From the NCBI GenBank assembly GCA_052085365.1, contig JBQDFP010000008.1, forward strand, positions 1 to 64,000: 64,000 nt of DNA, read 5' to 3'. The notes beneath the pieces are model-generated. The model made no database searches. It was not told where the DNA came from and saw only the letters and a list, made by a program, of their open reading frames with translations. This document shows, piece after piece, positions 53,073 through 61,874 of the stretch. The position numbers and the translations under genes are program-made. The first letter of the stretch is position 1; every line of letters begins with the position of its first letter. The DNA comes from Canibacter sp052085365. Its GTDB lineage: Bacteria; Actinomycetota; Actinomycetes; Actinomycetales; Microbacteriaceae.

Positions 53073-54524
53073 TTATTCGGCCTCGACGCTGCTCGCTGCC
53101 GGCGACGCTTCACGAATGAAGAACCCAACGGTAATTGCGGCCGTAGCGATGAGTGCGCCGACAAAGAACGATGCCTGAACACCGACCGCGAGTGCTTCGG
53201 TAGCAGAGGTGGTTGCATTATTTGACCCGGCTGAGGCAGCCGCTACTGACATAATTGTGATGAACATCGCGGTGCCTGCTGCACCAGCGAGCTGCTGCAG
53301 CGTCGAGATCGTGGCGCTTCCGTGTGACGCAAGTTTGACTGGCAGTGAGCCCAGAGACACCGAAAATAGCGGTGTGAATGTACAAGCGAGACCGAGACTC
53401 AAGACGAGATGGCACGCCAAAACATACCAAACTGAAGTATCCAGACCGACCGCACTGAGCATCCACATGGACCCTGCGGTAAGGAACGTTCCTGGTACCA
53501 GCAAGATCCGTGCGCCGCGCTGATCCACAACCCGACCAACGACAGGTCCGAGTGCGGCCATTAAGAGTCCGCCTGGCAGCAGCAGCAAGCCGATGACGAT
53601 CATATCCAACCCGAGCACGTTTGCCGCATATATTGGCAACACAATGATCATGCCGAACAATGACATCATGCTGACTACGAGCAGTGTGGTAGCCAGCGTG
53701 TAGGGACGAGAACGGAATACACGTAAATCGAGCAGCGGTTGCTTATTTCTGGCCAGAAGCACTTGTCGCACAGTGAATAGCACAAGCCCGATGACACCCA
53801 CAACGATGGGAATGGCCGGAGCGATTGTGTCGCTACCGCTGGCTCGTTCACCAATGGCGCTGAGACCGTACACGAGTCCGCCGAAACCAAATGCTGACAA
53901 GACCACCGAAAGCCCATCGATAGGCGCACGTGACTTTTCACTAATGTTCTTGAGCGTGAGTCCGCCGATCACGATTGCGGTGATAGCTATAGGAAGCATG
54001 ATGAAGAACATCCACCGCCATGATAAGTACTGCAGCACGAGGCCCGACACTGTTGGACCGATCGCAGGAGCAGCTGACATGACGATCGATATACGTCCCA
54101 TGATGCGTCCACGGTGACGCTCGGGAACGACCGTCACCGTGGTGGTCATGAGCAGCGGCAGCATTATTGCCGTGCCAACTGCTTGAACCACACGACCGAT
54201 AACGAGAAGGCCAAATCCTGGCGAGAATGCGCATAATGCAGTGCCAAGAATGAAACTCGTCAGCGCGATGAAAAAGAGCGTCCTTGTGCTCCACCGCTGA
54301 ATCAGGATTCCTGTGACCGGAATCACAATGCTCATCGTGAGCAAGAACGCAGTCGTGAGCCACTGTCCGACTGACGGCTTGACATGAAGGTCCCGCATCA
54401 GCTCAGGAAGAGCGACTCCCATAATGGTCTCATTTAATATCACTACAAATGACGACACCAGAAGAACCCAGATCGCGGCATTATCTTCCGGGCGGATTTT
54501 ATTGCTCGGGTCTGGATGAGTCAC
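53073..54524 (-). CDS. DHA2-type MFS drug exporter (EmrB/QacA family)
   Basis: 483-residue transporter predicted with 14 membrane segments. Family motifs: FVVILNETIMGVALPELMRD (segment 1, motif D1), GRVVQAVGTAIMLPLLMT, GRIMGRISIVMSAAPAIGPT (motif C) and WRWMFFIMLPIAI. GTG start with GAATCC. Exports hydrophobic drugs or metabolites by proton antiport as a family property; substrate unknown. It faces away from smpB; the 16-base perfect palindrome at 54666 is the only candidate operator. Confidence 0.9.
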   Translation of the reverse strand: MTHPDPSNKIRPEDNAAIWVLLVSSFVVILNETIMGVALPELMRDLHVKPSVGQWLTTAFLLTMSIVIPVTGILIQRWSTRTLFFIALTSFILGTALCAFSPGFGLLVIGRVVQAVGTAIMLPLLMTTTVTVVPERHRGRIMGRISIVMSAAPAIGPTVSGLVLQYLSWRWMFFIMLPIAITAIVIGGLTLKNISEKSRAPIDGLSVVLSAFGFGGLVYGLSAIGERASGSDTIAPAIPIVVGVIGLVLFTVRQVLLARNKQPLLDLRVFRSRPYTLATTLLVVSMMSLFGMIIVLPIYAANVLGLDMIVIGLLLLPGGLLMAALGPVVGRVVDQRGARILLVPGTFLTAGSMWMLSAVGLDTSVWYVLACHLVLSLGLACTFTPLFSVSLGSLPVKLASHGSATISTLQQLAGAAGTAMFITIMSVAAASAGSNNATTSATEALAVGVQASFFVGALIATAAITVGFFIREASPAASSVEAE

Positions 54525-54665
54525 AGGGATTCTTCATGTATGCAAGAGATATACGGACGTGATGCGTGTCAGAACGCCGACGTCACTCGTTACAGAAGGT
54601 GAGACTCGGCGAAAAATTGGGCAAGGGAAAACTATAGCGTCATTTGGCGGCTGTGAGAGAACCTG

Positions 54666-54681
54666 TACGCAATATTGCGTA
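54666..54681. promoter_or_regulatory. 16-bp perfect palindrome between MFS exporter and smpB
   Basis: TACGCAATATTGCGTA is a perfect inverted repeat located 142 bases before the exporter start and 74 before smpB. It has the form of a TetR- or MarR-type operator. No matching regulator is adjacent. Confidence 0.6.
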
Positions 54682-54754
54682 TAGAAATGGTGAGGTGCGC
54701 TAATGTAGAGGATTGCTGTAGCCATGAGTGTGGAACATGTGAAAGGAGTGCGCA

Positions 54755-55234
54755 ATGTCGAAGCAAGAACGCGGTGAGCGGCTTATCGCTTCAAACAAAC
54801 GCGCTCGCCATGACTTCCAAATTTTTGACACCTACGAAGCTGGAATGGTGCTCACCGGGAGCGAAGTAAAGTCGCTCCGGATGGGACGAGCGTCACTTGC
54901 TGAGGGGTTCATCTTTATTGAAAATGGTGAAGCTTGGCTCGAATCCGCATATATTCCCGAATATTTAAATGGATCATGGACGAACCATGCGCCACGTAGG
55001 AAACGAAAACTGCTGCTTCACCGCCATCAGATTGACAAACTTTTCATCAAGACTCGTGACGGTGGAATGACGATAGTGCCGTTGAAACTGTACTTCTTAG
55101 ATGGACGAGTGAAAGTGCAGATCGCGCTCGCAAAAGGTAAACGAGAATACGACAAACGTCAAACGCTGCGCGAACAGCAGGATAAGCGTGAAGCCGAGCG
55201 TGCAATGCGGCAGCGCAATCGCATGGGCGAGTAG
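54755..55234 (+). CDS. smpB: SsrA-binding protein SmpB
   Basis: Binds tmRNA and delivers it to stalled ribosomes for trans-translation. 159 residues from ATG with AAAGGAG. SmpB motifs are IASNKRARHDFQIFDTYEAG, GSEVKSLRMGRASLAEGF, the conserved NGEAWLESAYIPEY, KLYFLDGRVKVQIALAKGK and the charged tail RQTLREQQDKREAER. Lies 153 bases before ssrA, its partner RNA. Confidence 0.97.
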   Translation: MSKQERGERLIASNKRARHDFQIFDTYEAGMVLTGSEVKSLRMGRASLAEGFIFIENGEAWLESAYIPEYLNGSWTNHAPRRKRKLLLHRHQIDKLFIKTRDGGMTIVPLKLYFLDGRVKVQIALAKGKREYDKRQTLREQQDKREAERAMRQRNRMGE

Positions 55235-55387
55235 CGCGAGTTGAACGTCGCTATTGCAGTACGCGATGAGATCGCGATATTATAGTAGGCCGGATAGAAA
55301 CGCATCCGGTGAATTGGTAATTCAACAGTGGGTGAACAATCTTCGCTACAAGCGGGCGCGTACCCGTCTGTAGTGCACCCCAACCTG

Positions 55388-55760
55388 GGGGCCGATCGGT
55401 TTCGACACGTTGGTTTGAGACCGTGGGAAGCGGGCCGAGAATGCAAGTCATCTCGTAAACGATCTTGCAAATCAATAGGTGCAAACTCTAAGCGCACCGA
55501 CTTCGCTCTCGCTGCCTAGCACGAGAGACTGAAAGTCCGTCAGACCGGGTGGGCCTCCGCCCCGTGTTCTGGCGTCATTTAGGAGGCTAGCCAGTGTGTT
55601 GTGCATCAGGTCACACTGGGACGTTCACTGATGCTGGGCCTGTCATCCAAGGTGTTCGTGACAATGGATGGGGCCGAGAAAATCGCTTGTACGAACTACG
55701 CCCGTAGAAGACACGGAATCACCAAAGTGGACCGGGGTTCGATTCCCCGCGGCTCCACCA
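55388..55760 (+). ncRNA. ssrA: tmRNA (trans-translation RNA)
   Basis: 373 bases. 5' GGGGCCGATCGG pairs with CGGCTCC before an encoded CCA, forming the tRNA-Ala-like end, and TTCGATT lies in the T-arm. The tag frame 55481-55519 reads ANSKRTDFALAA followed by TAG; FALAA is the recognised protease degron ending. Pseudoknot-forming stretches lie on both sides of the tag. Adjacent to smpB as usual. Confidence 0.97.
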
Positions 55761-55762
55761 CA

Positions 55763-55809
55763 AAACACATATGGCGACCCTTTAAAGTTGAGGGTCGCAA
55801 TATGTGTTT
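55763..55809. terminator. Bidirectional terminator of ssrA and FAD/NAD(P)-binding gene
   Basis: AAACACATATGGCGACCCT (55763-55781) pairs with its complement at 55791-55809 with one A-G mismatch, followed by T bases. Its right arm includes the stop codon of the convergent gene. Confidence 0.85.
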
Positions 55810-57844
55810 ATAAGCCATCGCTCACGGTTGCTTTGTTGACTGAGCGCGTGGGAAGCTCTTGTGTCTCAACCCATTTGTGAACGACAGCATTAAGCACACT
55901 CTGAGCAAAATGATCATGCCGCCGAAATGGGAGTGAATTGAGTCCCGGACGAGTAAATGCACCCGCGGTTGGGGCAGAGGTAAACGGTCCCAGCGCGAAC
56001 TGTCTGCTCGTGTCTGGTAATTCACCCCGTTCGGTCACCGTGAGTTGGCCGGTGTTTCCCGACATTTCGTCATCAACTACTGCGAGTTCGCGCCCTTGCC
56101 CGCTTGCAATAATATGACGCAACAGCGGATTATCGCTGCGTGCAGCGGTTGCCTCGGGAAGCCATGCGTCAATTAACGCACCCGCGCTGATCGGTGACGT
56201 GGCGTACCCGAGGTCAGTGAGCACTCGGCCAGTAGCCTGAAACGCTGCCGGGCCTGTGTCGCTGGAAGGTGTGGCCAGGAGCTTCAGATCAGCACCGATG
56301 AACGATAACACTCCCGCTTCAGCAAGGGCTAGAAATTCTTCAAGACGATGTCCGGGAGGACCGCTTGCGAGATAACTGAAAAAAGTGTGCCACCTTTTGG
56401 GCAACGTCGTTGTTCTGCTGCGGGCATTCCACTTGCTTTGTGGCACCTCTGTTACCGCAAAATATGAGTACAACATCGCCATGAACAAGCCATGGTGTGC
56501 ACTGTGAACCTGTGTGGTGCGCTCGTATACGTCCCGTGCAATGTGTTCACGCACTCTGGTGTCCACGTAGTTCGAATTCGAGGTTGACATTGCGTGATGA
56601 TTGAACTCTTTGTCACGGCTTGCGAATTCGATAGGAGATGTTAACGGTTGATCAAAAGATGCCAGATCAAACCAATCGGTTTGACGCGGGACGTGCTCCA
56701 CAATCAAGTCCCGGAATTCTTGAGTTTGATACCCGTCTGGCAGCGCCAAAACCGTGCGTAATTTGGTGTGAAACTCGTTCCACGTCCCGTGTACGCGTTC
56801 GGGATGTCCCGTAAAGAGTTCACGGTAGTACCCGGTCAGCAGTTCCGCCGCGACAAGTGGCCAAACCTCACGGTCAAAATCAAGAGGCTGATCAGCGCGT
56901 GCCACCGTATCGCGAAATTCGCGTCCCAAATATTCAAGTTCTGGCGCATCACCTTGAAGGACAGTCGTTGTCTTCGACCGATACGGGACCCCGCGACGCG
57001 ACCCCATAAATAGCCGCGGTTCACGTCCGCTTGGTGCATAGCGCAGACGACCCGACTGCGTTCGGGTGAATACGCCGCCGCGGCCCTCAGTGAGAAGCAC
57101 CACCAAATCGACTGCCGCGAGTCCCATGCCCCGTACGATGACGGGTGTTTTCGGCTGCAGCCATTCGTAGTCTTGGTCTGCGGTAAACGCAGGCGGAACA
57201 TACGCGAGCTCATGCGTCTGTGCAAACTCTTGCAACCGTTTTGCCTCCGATGAAGGGGCAGACCCGTTGTGTCCAAGGGTATAGACCACGATGTCGGCAG
57301 GTACCAACTTCCCAGACTCGAGATGAACAGTTTGCACGTCCCCGTCAGTATTGACTGCGGTGGCGCGATCACACAGCCACGTGACCCTCGCATTTGGGTG
57401 TGCTCGTCGAAGCACTTCTACATACGCCCAGGCCAGATAAGCGCTGTTCAGCCGCCGAGTTGGGAAGGACTGATCATTCGCTGTTGATATTTCATATTCA
57501 AGCTGATCGTCCCACCAGTTTGGACGCGCAATGAGTCCGGCGCGCACGTCACGGATCCACTCTGCAAGGGACGGTCCGGGTTCAATGGGGCCGTGAAGTT
57601 CGCAGGATTTATTAGGAAACACTGCAGCATCACTTAGCAGCGTATTCAGCTTTAACAACGGTGATTGGTCACGTCTCCAAATACGACCACCGCCCGGTTC
57701 GTGAGGATCAATCAGGAGAATATCGAGGGGAATATGCGGGGTATCTTGACGGTGTTGTGCGAGCAACCGTTCGAGCGTCATCAGCCCCGAAGGTCCGGCA
57801 CCTATTTGAACGATACGGATGCCGCGGGCTCGTGTGTCAGTCAA
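55808..57844 (-). CDS. FAD/NAD(P)-binding protein (PF13454-like)
   Basis: 678 residues. N-terminal Rossmann motif VQIGAGPSGLMTLERLL and a large central region with PVIVRGMGLAAVDLVVLLTE (second dinucleotide site), but no recognised monooxygenase signature, so the reaction is unknown. It belongs to a family of putative FAD-dependent oxidoreductases often found beside flavin monooxygenases in actinobacteria. Its start overlaps the stop of the GNAT gene (8 bases); all four minus-strand genes 55808-61179 are overlapping and form one operon. It might carry out a redox step on the compound handled by the monooxygenases. Confidence 0.85.
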   Translation of the reverse strand: MTDTRARGIRIVQIGAGPSGLMTLERLLAQHRQDTPHIPLDILLIDPHEPGGGRIWRRDQSPLLKLNTLLSDAAVFPNKSCELHGPIEPGPSLAEWIRDVRAGLIARPNWWDDQLEYEISTANDQSFPTRRLNSAYLAWAYVEVLRRAHPNARVTWLCDRATAVNTDGDVQTVHLESGKLVPADIVVYTLGHNGSAPSSEAKRLQEFAQTHELAYVPPAFTADQDYEWLQPKTPVIVRGMGLAAVDLVVLLTEGRGGVFTRTQSGRLRYAPSGREPRLFMGSRRGVPYRSKTTTVLQGDAPELEYLGREFRDTVARADQPLDFDREVWPLVAAELLTGYYRELFTGHPERVHGTWNEFHTKLRTVLALPDGYQTQEFRDLIVEHVPRQTDWFDLASFDQPLTSPIEFASRDKEFNHHAMSTSNSNYVDTRVREHIARDVYERTTQVHSAHHGLFMAMLYSYFAVTEVPQSKWNARSRTTTLPKRWHTFFSYLASGPPGHRLEEFLALAEAGVLSFIGADLKLLATPSSDTGPAAFQATGRVLTDLGYATSPISAGALIDAWLPEATAARSDNPLLRHIIASGQGRELAVVDDEMSGNTGQLTVTERGELPDTSRQFALGPFTSAPTAGAFTRPGLNSLPFRRHDHFAQSVLNAVVHKWVETQELPTRSVNKATVSDGL

Positions 57845-58433
57845 AACGTGATGAGTTCTGCTGCGAGTCCGGAAGGACTGGCAGGGACTTCAGGAACGGT
57901 AACGGGTGACCGATCTGTTCACCGGAAAGCGACGTGTCGAAGTGTGGGGTGTACCCGTGCTTGAGGTACAGCGCTCGTGCTTCGGGTTGACGTGGGCCTG
58001 TCGTGAGGAAGAACTGGCGGTAACCAAGTTCGGCGCCACGATGTTCAAGTTCAGTTAAAACGAGACGTGCGAGACCGCGATTGCGATGGTCTGACGCGGT
58101 CCAGACCCGTTTAACTTCAGCGGTGTCGCCATTTTTTGGCATAAAGGCGCCACCTGAGACTGGTACGGACTGATGCAGAAGCAGCAGAAAAGCCCCGAGC
58201 GGAGCGGCAAAAAGCTCCGGCGCGTACCGGTTCAGTTCAACAATGGCGGGTTCGCCGAGCACCGCAACACCGTAGCGTTCGTCGTACTCGCGTTCAAGGT
58301 CTTTCAGGAGCGGCTCACCAAGAGGGTCCGTATACTTCACATAGGCGAACTCATATTCGTCACCGAGTGCAGGCACCGGTCGTCTAGCCTGAAACTCGGG
58401 CAGAATCTGTGTCGCCGTTGAGGCTTCAGTCAT
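57837..58433 (-). CDS. GNAT-family N-acetyltransferase
   Basis: 198-residue acetyl-CoA-dependent acyltransferase. Motif A region VWTASDHRNRGLARLVLTEL gives the pyrophosphate loop (RxxGxA), followed by YRQFFLTTGPRQPEARALYL and KHGYTP, typical motif B. N-terminal part about 80 residues. Overlaps upstream (4 bases) and downstream (8 bases) genes, so it is co-translated with the oxidoreductases. Acetylated substrate unknown; may protect or activate the cluster's substrate. Confidence 0.88.
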   Translation of the reverse strand: MTEASTATQILPEFQARRPVPALGDEYEFAYVKYTDPLGEPLLKDLEREYDERYGVAVLGEPAIVELNRYAPELFAAPLGAFLLLLHQSVPVSGGAFMPKNGDTAEVKRVWTASDHRNRGLARLVLTELEHRGAELGYRQFFLTTGPRQPEARALYLKHGYTPHFDTSLSGEQIGHPLPFLKSLPVLPDSQQNSSRFD

Positions 58434-59866
58434 GCCACTTCCTCCTTGTCTCCGGTAGAACGCAATGCCAATTCGGCAGCACTTGGTTGGGCCGGACCAG
58501 GAGGGGAAGGCAGCCCCAAAGTATCACGCAGTTTTACGGTTTTACTTCCGGGCTTGGGCTCACCGTAAGTGGTGCGAAATACGCCGCGTTCTTGAAGACG
58601 GGGGATAACCTGATCCACAAATTCATCCAAACCACCTGGCGTCAGGTGCGGAACCAACACGAACCCGTCAGACGCCCGGCCTTGAACATAGCGGTCAAGC
58701 TCTGCGGCAATGTGGTCGGCCGTTCCGACAAAATTGTGATGCGCAGTTTCAGCCACTGCGAGCTCTCGGACGGTGAGCCCGCCTGCATCAGCTTTTTCTC
58801 GTAAACGTTTCACTGTGGCACGACGGTCCGCCACTTGCGTAGAAACTTGCCCGAGACGCTGTTCGGAGTCTCCTGGTTCATCAGCGGGCAGCGGCCCGTC
58901 CGGGTCAAGGTTTTCGAACGTGCGGCCCCAGATAGCTTCGAGCCAGGCTTGAGCTGTCGGCGCGCTAATCTGTTGGAACGCGATTTCACGCGAGCGTTCT
59001 TCGGCTTCCTGAGGTGAATCGCCAAGGACGAAACTTGTGGCTGGCATAATCAGGAGGTCTTCCTCGCGCCGGCCAACAGCAGGGAGGCGTCCTTTTACAT
59101 CTGCATAAAACTGCTGCCCATCAGCGTAGTTGGCATGGCGTGTGAAGATCACTTCAGCATTTGCGGCCGCGAAGTTACGCCCTGCGGGGGAATCTCCTGC
59201 TTGCACGATAACTGGATACTGTTGCGGACTTCGAGGAACAGTGCTCGTGGCTGTGACATTAAACTGTGGACCAGTGTGATGTACGGCCGAAACTCGGTTT
59301 GGATCGACAAAGATGCCATTTGCTGCGTCGGCAACAACCGCGCCCTCCTGCCATGAATCCCAAAACTGTTTCGCCAACCTGACGAACTCTTCTGCGCGGG
59401 TATACCGTTCTGCATAGGGTAAGAATCCACCACGTCGAAAGTTTGCGCCGTGGAACGCATCGGGTGAAGTGACCACATTCCAGCCCACACGTCCACCAGA
59501 TAGATGATCGATTGTGGCGAGTTGACGCGCGAGTTCGTACGGTTCATTAAACGTGCTTGTCAGAGTGCCGACTACACCAATGTGTTGGGTGACAGCGGCC
59601 ATTGCCGTGATGATAGCGAGTGTTGCAGGGCGTCCTGCGACATCAAGGTCGTGGATCTGACCACCGTGTTCACGAAGGCGCAGCCCTTCAGCGAGAAAGA
59701 CGTAATCGAAAAGACCACGCTCCGCAGTTTGGGCGAAGTGTTTGAACGATTCGAAATTGATCTGACTGCCAGACGCAGGATCATTCCAAACGGTCGCGCT
59801 GTTGACTCCAGGGAAATGCGCAACCAGGTGTACCTGGCGTTTACCGTGCGAAGGGTGCGAACTCAT
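58430..59866 (-). CDS. LLM-class FMN-dependent monooxygenase (DszA/NtaA/SnaA type)
   Basis: 478 residues, bacterial-luciferase-fold two-component monooxygenase that uses FMNH2 from a separate reductase. Family segments: FNEPYELARQLATIDHLSGG, GWNVVTSPDAFHGANF and a C-terminal extension typical of the DszA/NtaA/SnaA branch. N-terminal AHFPGVNSATVWNDP is characteristic of this branch. Works with the flavin reductase genes at 61356-62419. Substrate may be a sulfone, nitrilotriacetate-like or other xenobiotic; not determinable. Overlaps neighbours by 4 bases each side. Confidence 0.9.
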   Translation of the reverse strand: MSSHPSHGKRQVHLVAHFPGVNSATVWNDPASGSQINFESFKHFAQTAERGLFDYVFLAEGLRLREHGGQIHDLDVAGRPATLAIITAMAAVTQHIGVVGTLTSTFNEPYELARQLATIDHLSGGRVGWNVVTSPDAFHGANFRRGGFLPYAERYTRAEEFVRLAKQFWDSWQEGAVVADAANGIFVDPNRVSAVHHTGPQFNVTATSTVPRSPQQYPVIVQAGDSPAGRNFAAANAEVIFTRHANYADGQQFYADVKGRLPAVGRREEDLLIMPATSFVLGDSPQEAEERSREIAFQQISAPTAQAWLEAIWGRTFENLDPDGPLPADEPGDSEQRLGQVSTQVADRRATVKRLREKADAGGLTVRELAVAETAHHNFVGTADHIAAELDRYVQGRASDGFVLVPHLTPGGLDEFVDQVIPRLQERGVFRTTYGEPKPGSKTVKLRDTLGLPSPPGPAQPSAAELALRSTGDKEEVA

Positions 59867-61179
59867 GCTGCGGTACCTGCTTTCGGATGCGAATCATCTG
59901 AGTAACGATTATGCGCTTCACTGAGATTGAGTCGTTCGCGAAGACTCGGGTGTGCGGAAGCGTGTGATGAGGATGCCGGGGAAATGCCGAGCCGGGGGAG
60001 AAGGTCGCGTTGCAGAATTTCAAGGTCCTGGGCGTTACTCAACGGCCTGAGACGCACACCGTCTATGCCCTGTGACCTCCAGCTCAGGAGCGTCTGGGCA
60101 ATGGATTCTGCGCTGCCAGTGAGCACGGCCGCGTCGCTGCTGAAAATGACTCCGGCTGAATGGTGTTCGAGGGCACTATTGAGTCGATTCAGGCGCGCGT
60201 CGCCGGTTTCTGTTTCAGTGTCGAAAGCGATCACGGCGTCAACATGCACTCGAAGTGGATCGAGCCCAAGCGCTGACCGGTTGGCGTCTGCTTCAGCCTG
60301 TTGAACCTCTTGTAAAACCGTGCTGAGGCTTTTACCACGCGAAGCGCCTGCGCTGACAGCATTATTCTCAGGAGTAATAAAGACCACATCGGCTGAATGC
60401 GCGGCAAGCTGGTACACCGGCCAGGTGTGAGCGAGAAGGGTGACGGGGATTTGTCCTTGTGGGGAACGCGGCACGATAGAAGGCCCTACAACATTGAAAT
60501 GTTGACCTGTGAAGTGAATATGGTGCACCTTATTGCGGTCAAGAAAACGTGAAGTATGTTCATCGCGAATAATCGCATCGTCTTCCCAGCTGTCCCAAAG
60601 TCGCCGTGCAACCTCAACGGCATCCCCGGCTTCGTCAAGAAGCGCATCTAGCGCAGCATTTGTCCGTCCCGCGAGAACACTGTCACGACTGACAGTAGGT
60701 GTGGGTCGACGCCCGAACGCAGCAGCCTCTTGTGCACCTGAGGAGATCTTGACCTGTGCGCCGGCGCGACCCTCGGAAATATGATCAAGCGTTTGAAGCG
60801 CCGTTGCAATGTGAAATGGTTCGGTGTGCGTCACGGTCACTGTCGGAATGATTCCAATATTGGGCACATTCGCGGCGACCCAGTTTGCGATCAAGTGTGC
60901 ATCGAGTCGGCCCTGCAAGACACCGGCATCGGGAACTGCCGGAACGTGAGGGTTCGTGCCCACGGTGTCAGCACTTTGCAGAGTGAGCGAGTCTTCAAGA
61001 GTAACGAAATCGATGCCAGATTCTTCGAGCTCACGAATGATGCTTTGCCAGTACGCCGCTGTAAATACACCGGTTGCGTTACTGCCAGCCTCACGCCATG
61101 AGGCTGGATGCCACCCAGTGCCGTTGAGCGCAACACCGACCGCAACCGCGGGAGCATTAGAGTCAATTATGGAAGCCAT
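59863..61179 (-). CDS. LLM-class flavin-dependent oxidoreductase, second copy
   Basis: 438 residues, a divergent luciferase-like monooxygenase. Segments EPFHIATALQTLDHISEGRA and GAQVKISSGAQEAAAFGRR correspond to FNEPYELARQLATIDHLSGG and VVTSPDAF of its neighbour, and VARRLWDSWEDDAIIRDEHT to the later region. First gene of the minus-strand operon, divergent from the FMN reductase. Two unequal LLM proteins suggest successive oxygenations or a heterodimer, by inference. Function otherwise unknown. Confidence 0.88.
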   Translation of the reverse strand: MASIIDSNAPAVAVGVALNGTGWHPASWREAGSNATGVFTAAYWQSIIRELEESGIDFVTLEDSLTLQSADTVGTNPHVPAVPDAGVLQGRLDAHLIANWVAANVPNIGIIPTVTVTHTEPFHIATALQTLDHISEGRAGAQVKISSGAQEAAAFGRRPTPTVSRDSVLAGRTNAALDALLDEAGDAVEVARRLWDSWEDDAIIRDEHTSRFLDRNKVHHIHFTGQHFNVVGPSIVPRSPQGQIPVTLLAHTWPVYQLAAHSADVVFITPENNAVSAGASRGKSLSTVLQEVQQAEADANRSALGLDPLRVHVDAVIAFDTETETGDARLNRLNSALEHHSAGVIFSSDAAVLTGSAESIAQTLLSWRSQGIDGVRLRPLSNAQDLEILQRDLLPRLGISPASSSHASAHPSLRERLNLSEAHNRYSDDSHPKAGTAA

Positions 61180-61250
61180 GCGGCAAGCTTATGTCTGTCG
61201 CTTGTGGGCTGCGCAATAGGCTCGAAATATTAAGTAACCTTATGCCAGCT

Positions 61251-61260
61251 ATTACGTAAT
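61251..61260. promoter_or_regulatory. Palindrome in divergent promoter of monooxygenase cluster
   Basis: ATTACGTAAT is a perfect 10-base palindrome in the 176-base gap between the divergent arms. Possible operator; no regulator gene is in the cluster. Confidence 0.35.
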
Positions 61261-61355
61261 GTTTCGGGTGTTGTGTGATGTCAAGCTCGAATTCAATACG
61301 CTGAGACCTCAGCCTCGGTGACCAGTCACGAGACTACTGAACCGAAAGGAAAACA

Positions 61356-61874
61356 ATGAGCACGGTTGCTGTAGTGGTGGGCAACCCCAAGCCACAGTCA
61401 CGAACCCGCGAGGTTGCAGAGCTTCTCGGTCAAGGGATTGCTGAGGTCGTAGGCGCGACCAGAACGCCGACCATCGAACTTGTTGACTTTGCGTCGTCGC
61501 TGTTTCGTTGGCCTGCAGAAGATATCGACGAGGCGCTCGCCGCAGTTGCAAACGCAGACATTGCAGTATTTGCAACACCCACCTATAAGGCGAGCTATTC
61601 GGGGCTCTTGAAATCTTTTCTTGATCGCTATGACAACAAAGGTCTGAGCACAGTTACCGCGGTTGGTCTTTTCACACAGGCTGCGCCGCAGCATACCCTC
61701 GCCGCGGAATTCACACTGCGGCCACTTCTGGTTGAACTGGGAGCAAGCGTCCCCACGAAAAGTTTGGTGTTTCCGAGCAACGAACATGAGCGCCGAAATG
61801 AAATTGTTTCGCGCTGGCTCAGCACTCAGTCTTCGCTGTTTCATGCAGCCGCACAGAAAGGACGATCAGTTTGA
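61356..61874 (+). CDS. NADPH-dependent FMN reductase (SsuE/MsuE-like)
   Basis: 172-residue flavodoxin-fold reductase. Starts VAVVVGNPKPQSRTREVAEL with the phosphate-binding loop after the first strand; FATPTYKASYSGLLKSFLDR is the conserved FMN-binding and dimer region of SsuE/MsuE family members. ATG has AAAGGAAA ahead. Overlaps the next gene by 4 bases (TTGA). Provides FMNH2 for the LLM monooxygenases. Confidence 0.9.
   Translation: MSTVAVVVGNPKPQSRTREVAELLGQGIAEVVGATRTPTIELVDFASSLFRWPAEDIDEALAAVANADIAVFATPTYKASYSGLLKSFLDRYDNKGLSTVTAVGLFTQAAPQHTLAAEFTLRPLLVELGASVPTKSLVFPSNEHERRNEIVSRWLSTQSSLFHAAAQKGRSV

Noticed and set aside
55328..55880. Open frames inside the ssrA region
   Set aside because: They lie within the tmRNA gene or its flanks; only the 13-codon tag is translated.
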